Shown here piece by piece: positions 63,996 to 64,000 of a stretch of DNA of 64,000 nt (the first letter of the stretch is position 1; every line of letters starts with the position of its first letter). The position numbers were made by a program, and so were the translations under genes. This DNA comes from Trochalopteron elliotii (lineage: Eukaryota > Chordata > Aves > Passeriformes > Leiothrichidae): positions 2,669,859-2,733,858 of the forward strand of contig JANPWX010000172.1 in the NCBI GenBank assembly GCA_024734555.1. Direction: 5' to 3'. The notes under the pieces were generated by a model. The model saw nothing but the letters and a program-made list of their open reading frames with translations, did not search any database and was not told where the DNA came from.

Positions 63996-64000
63996 GTGAG

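Noticed and set aside
63733..63999. Frames with MDGW or IHPS repeats
   Set aside because: They are translations of the ATCC microsatellite.

Overview
This 64 kb window looks like vertebrate, most likely avian, intergenic or long-intron DNA. It is AT-rich and CpG-poor, and no reading frame in it resembles a conserved vertebrate gene. Its recognisable interspersed repeats are nearly all fragments of the CR1 LINE family, including the antisense 3' end with AATCATAGAAT-type terminal repeats and ORF2 stretches such as GPDRMHPG and MRFNKAKCKV. Few SINEs, abundant 5'-truncated CR1 copies and scattered short microsatellites fit a bird; a crocodilian or turtle is a less likely alternative. I found no rRNA, tRNA, CRISPR, operon or prokaryotic feature.

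Layout. The first ~0.7 kb is richer in CpG than the rest and has paired splice-like signals: a minus-strand donor near 289/288 and a plus-strand polypyrimidine tract with AG at 358-359. It may be the edge of a promoter or 5' exon of a gene outside the window. From about 5.35 to 7.67 kb, on the minus strand, lies the most unusual element: a heavily decayed Ty3/gypsy-type retrotransposon. It has a zinc-knuckle remnant, an aspartic-protease active site (IDSGAECDII), reverse-transcriptase vestiges and a possible integrase C-terminal stretch. From 8 to 41 kb there is gene-free DNA with microsatellites (10.9 and 12.6 kb), a C-rich stretch with G-quadruplex potential on the minus strand (15.7 kb), two CR1 copies (18.5 and 28.8 kb) and a small CpG-dense patch beside a possible microexon (31.7-31.9 kb).

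From 41.6 to 58.1 kb CR1 fragments are denser: 41.6 (+), 42.3 (-), 44.7 (+), 50.8 (-) and 57.9 kb (-). This part also holds a GC-richer block with a good splice acceptor (43.2 kb), a compound direct/inverted repeat (48.15 kb) and the longest open reading frame (48.35-49.06 kb, 234 codons, unrecognised and probably fortuitous). The window ends in an ATCC microsatellite.

No set of genes acts together here. The biology is the history of dead retroelements plus possible unannotated noncoding exons and regulatory DNA. Claims of conservation or transcription cannot be settled from the sequence alone and are marked low confidence.
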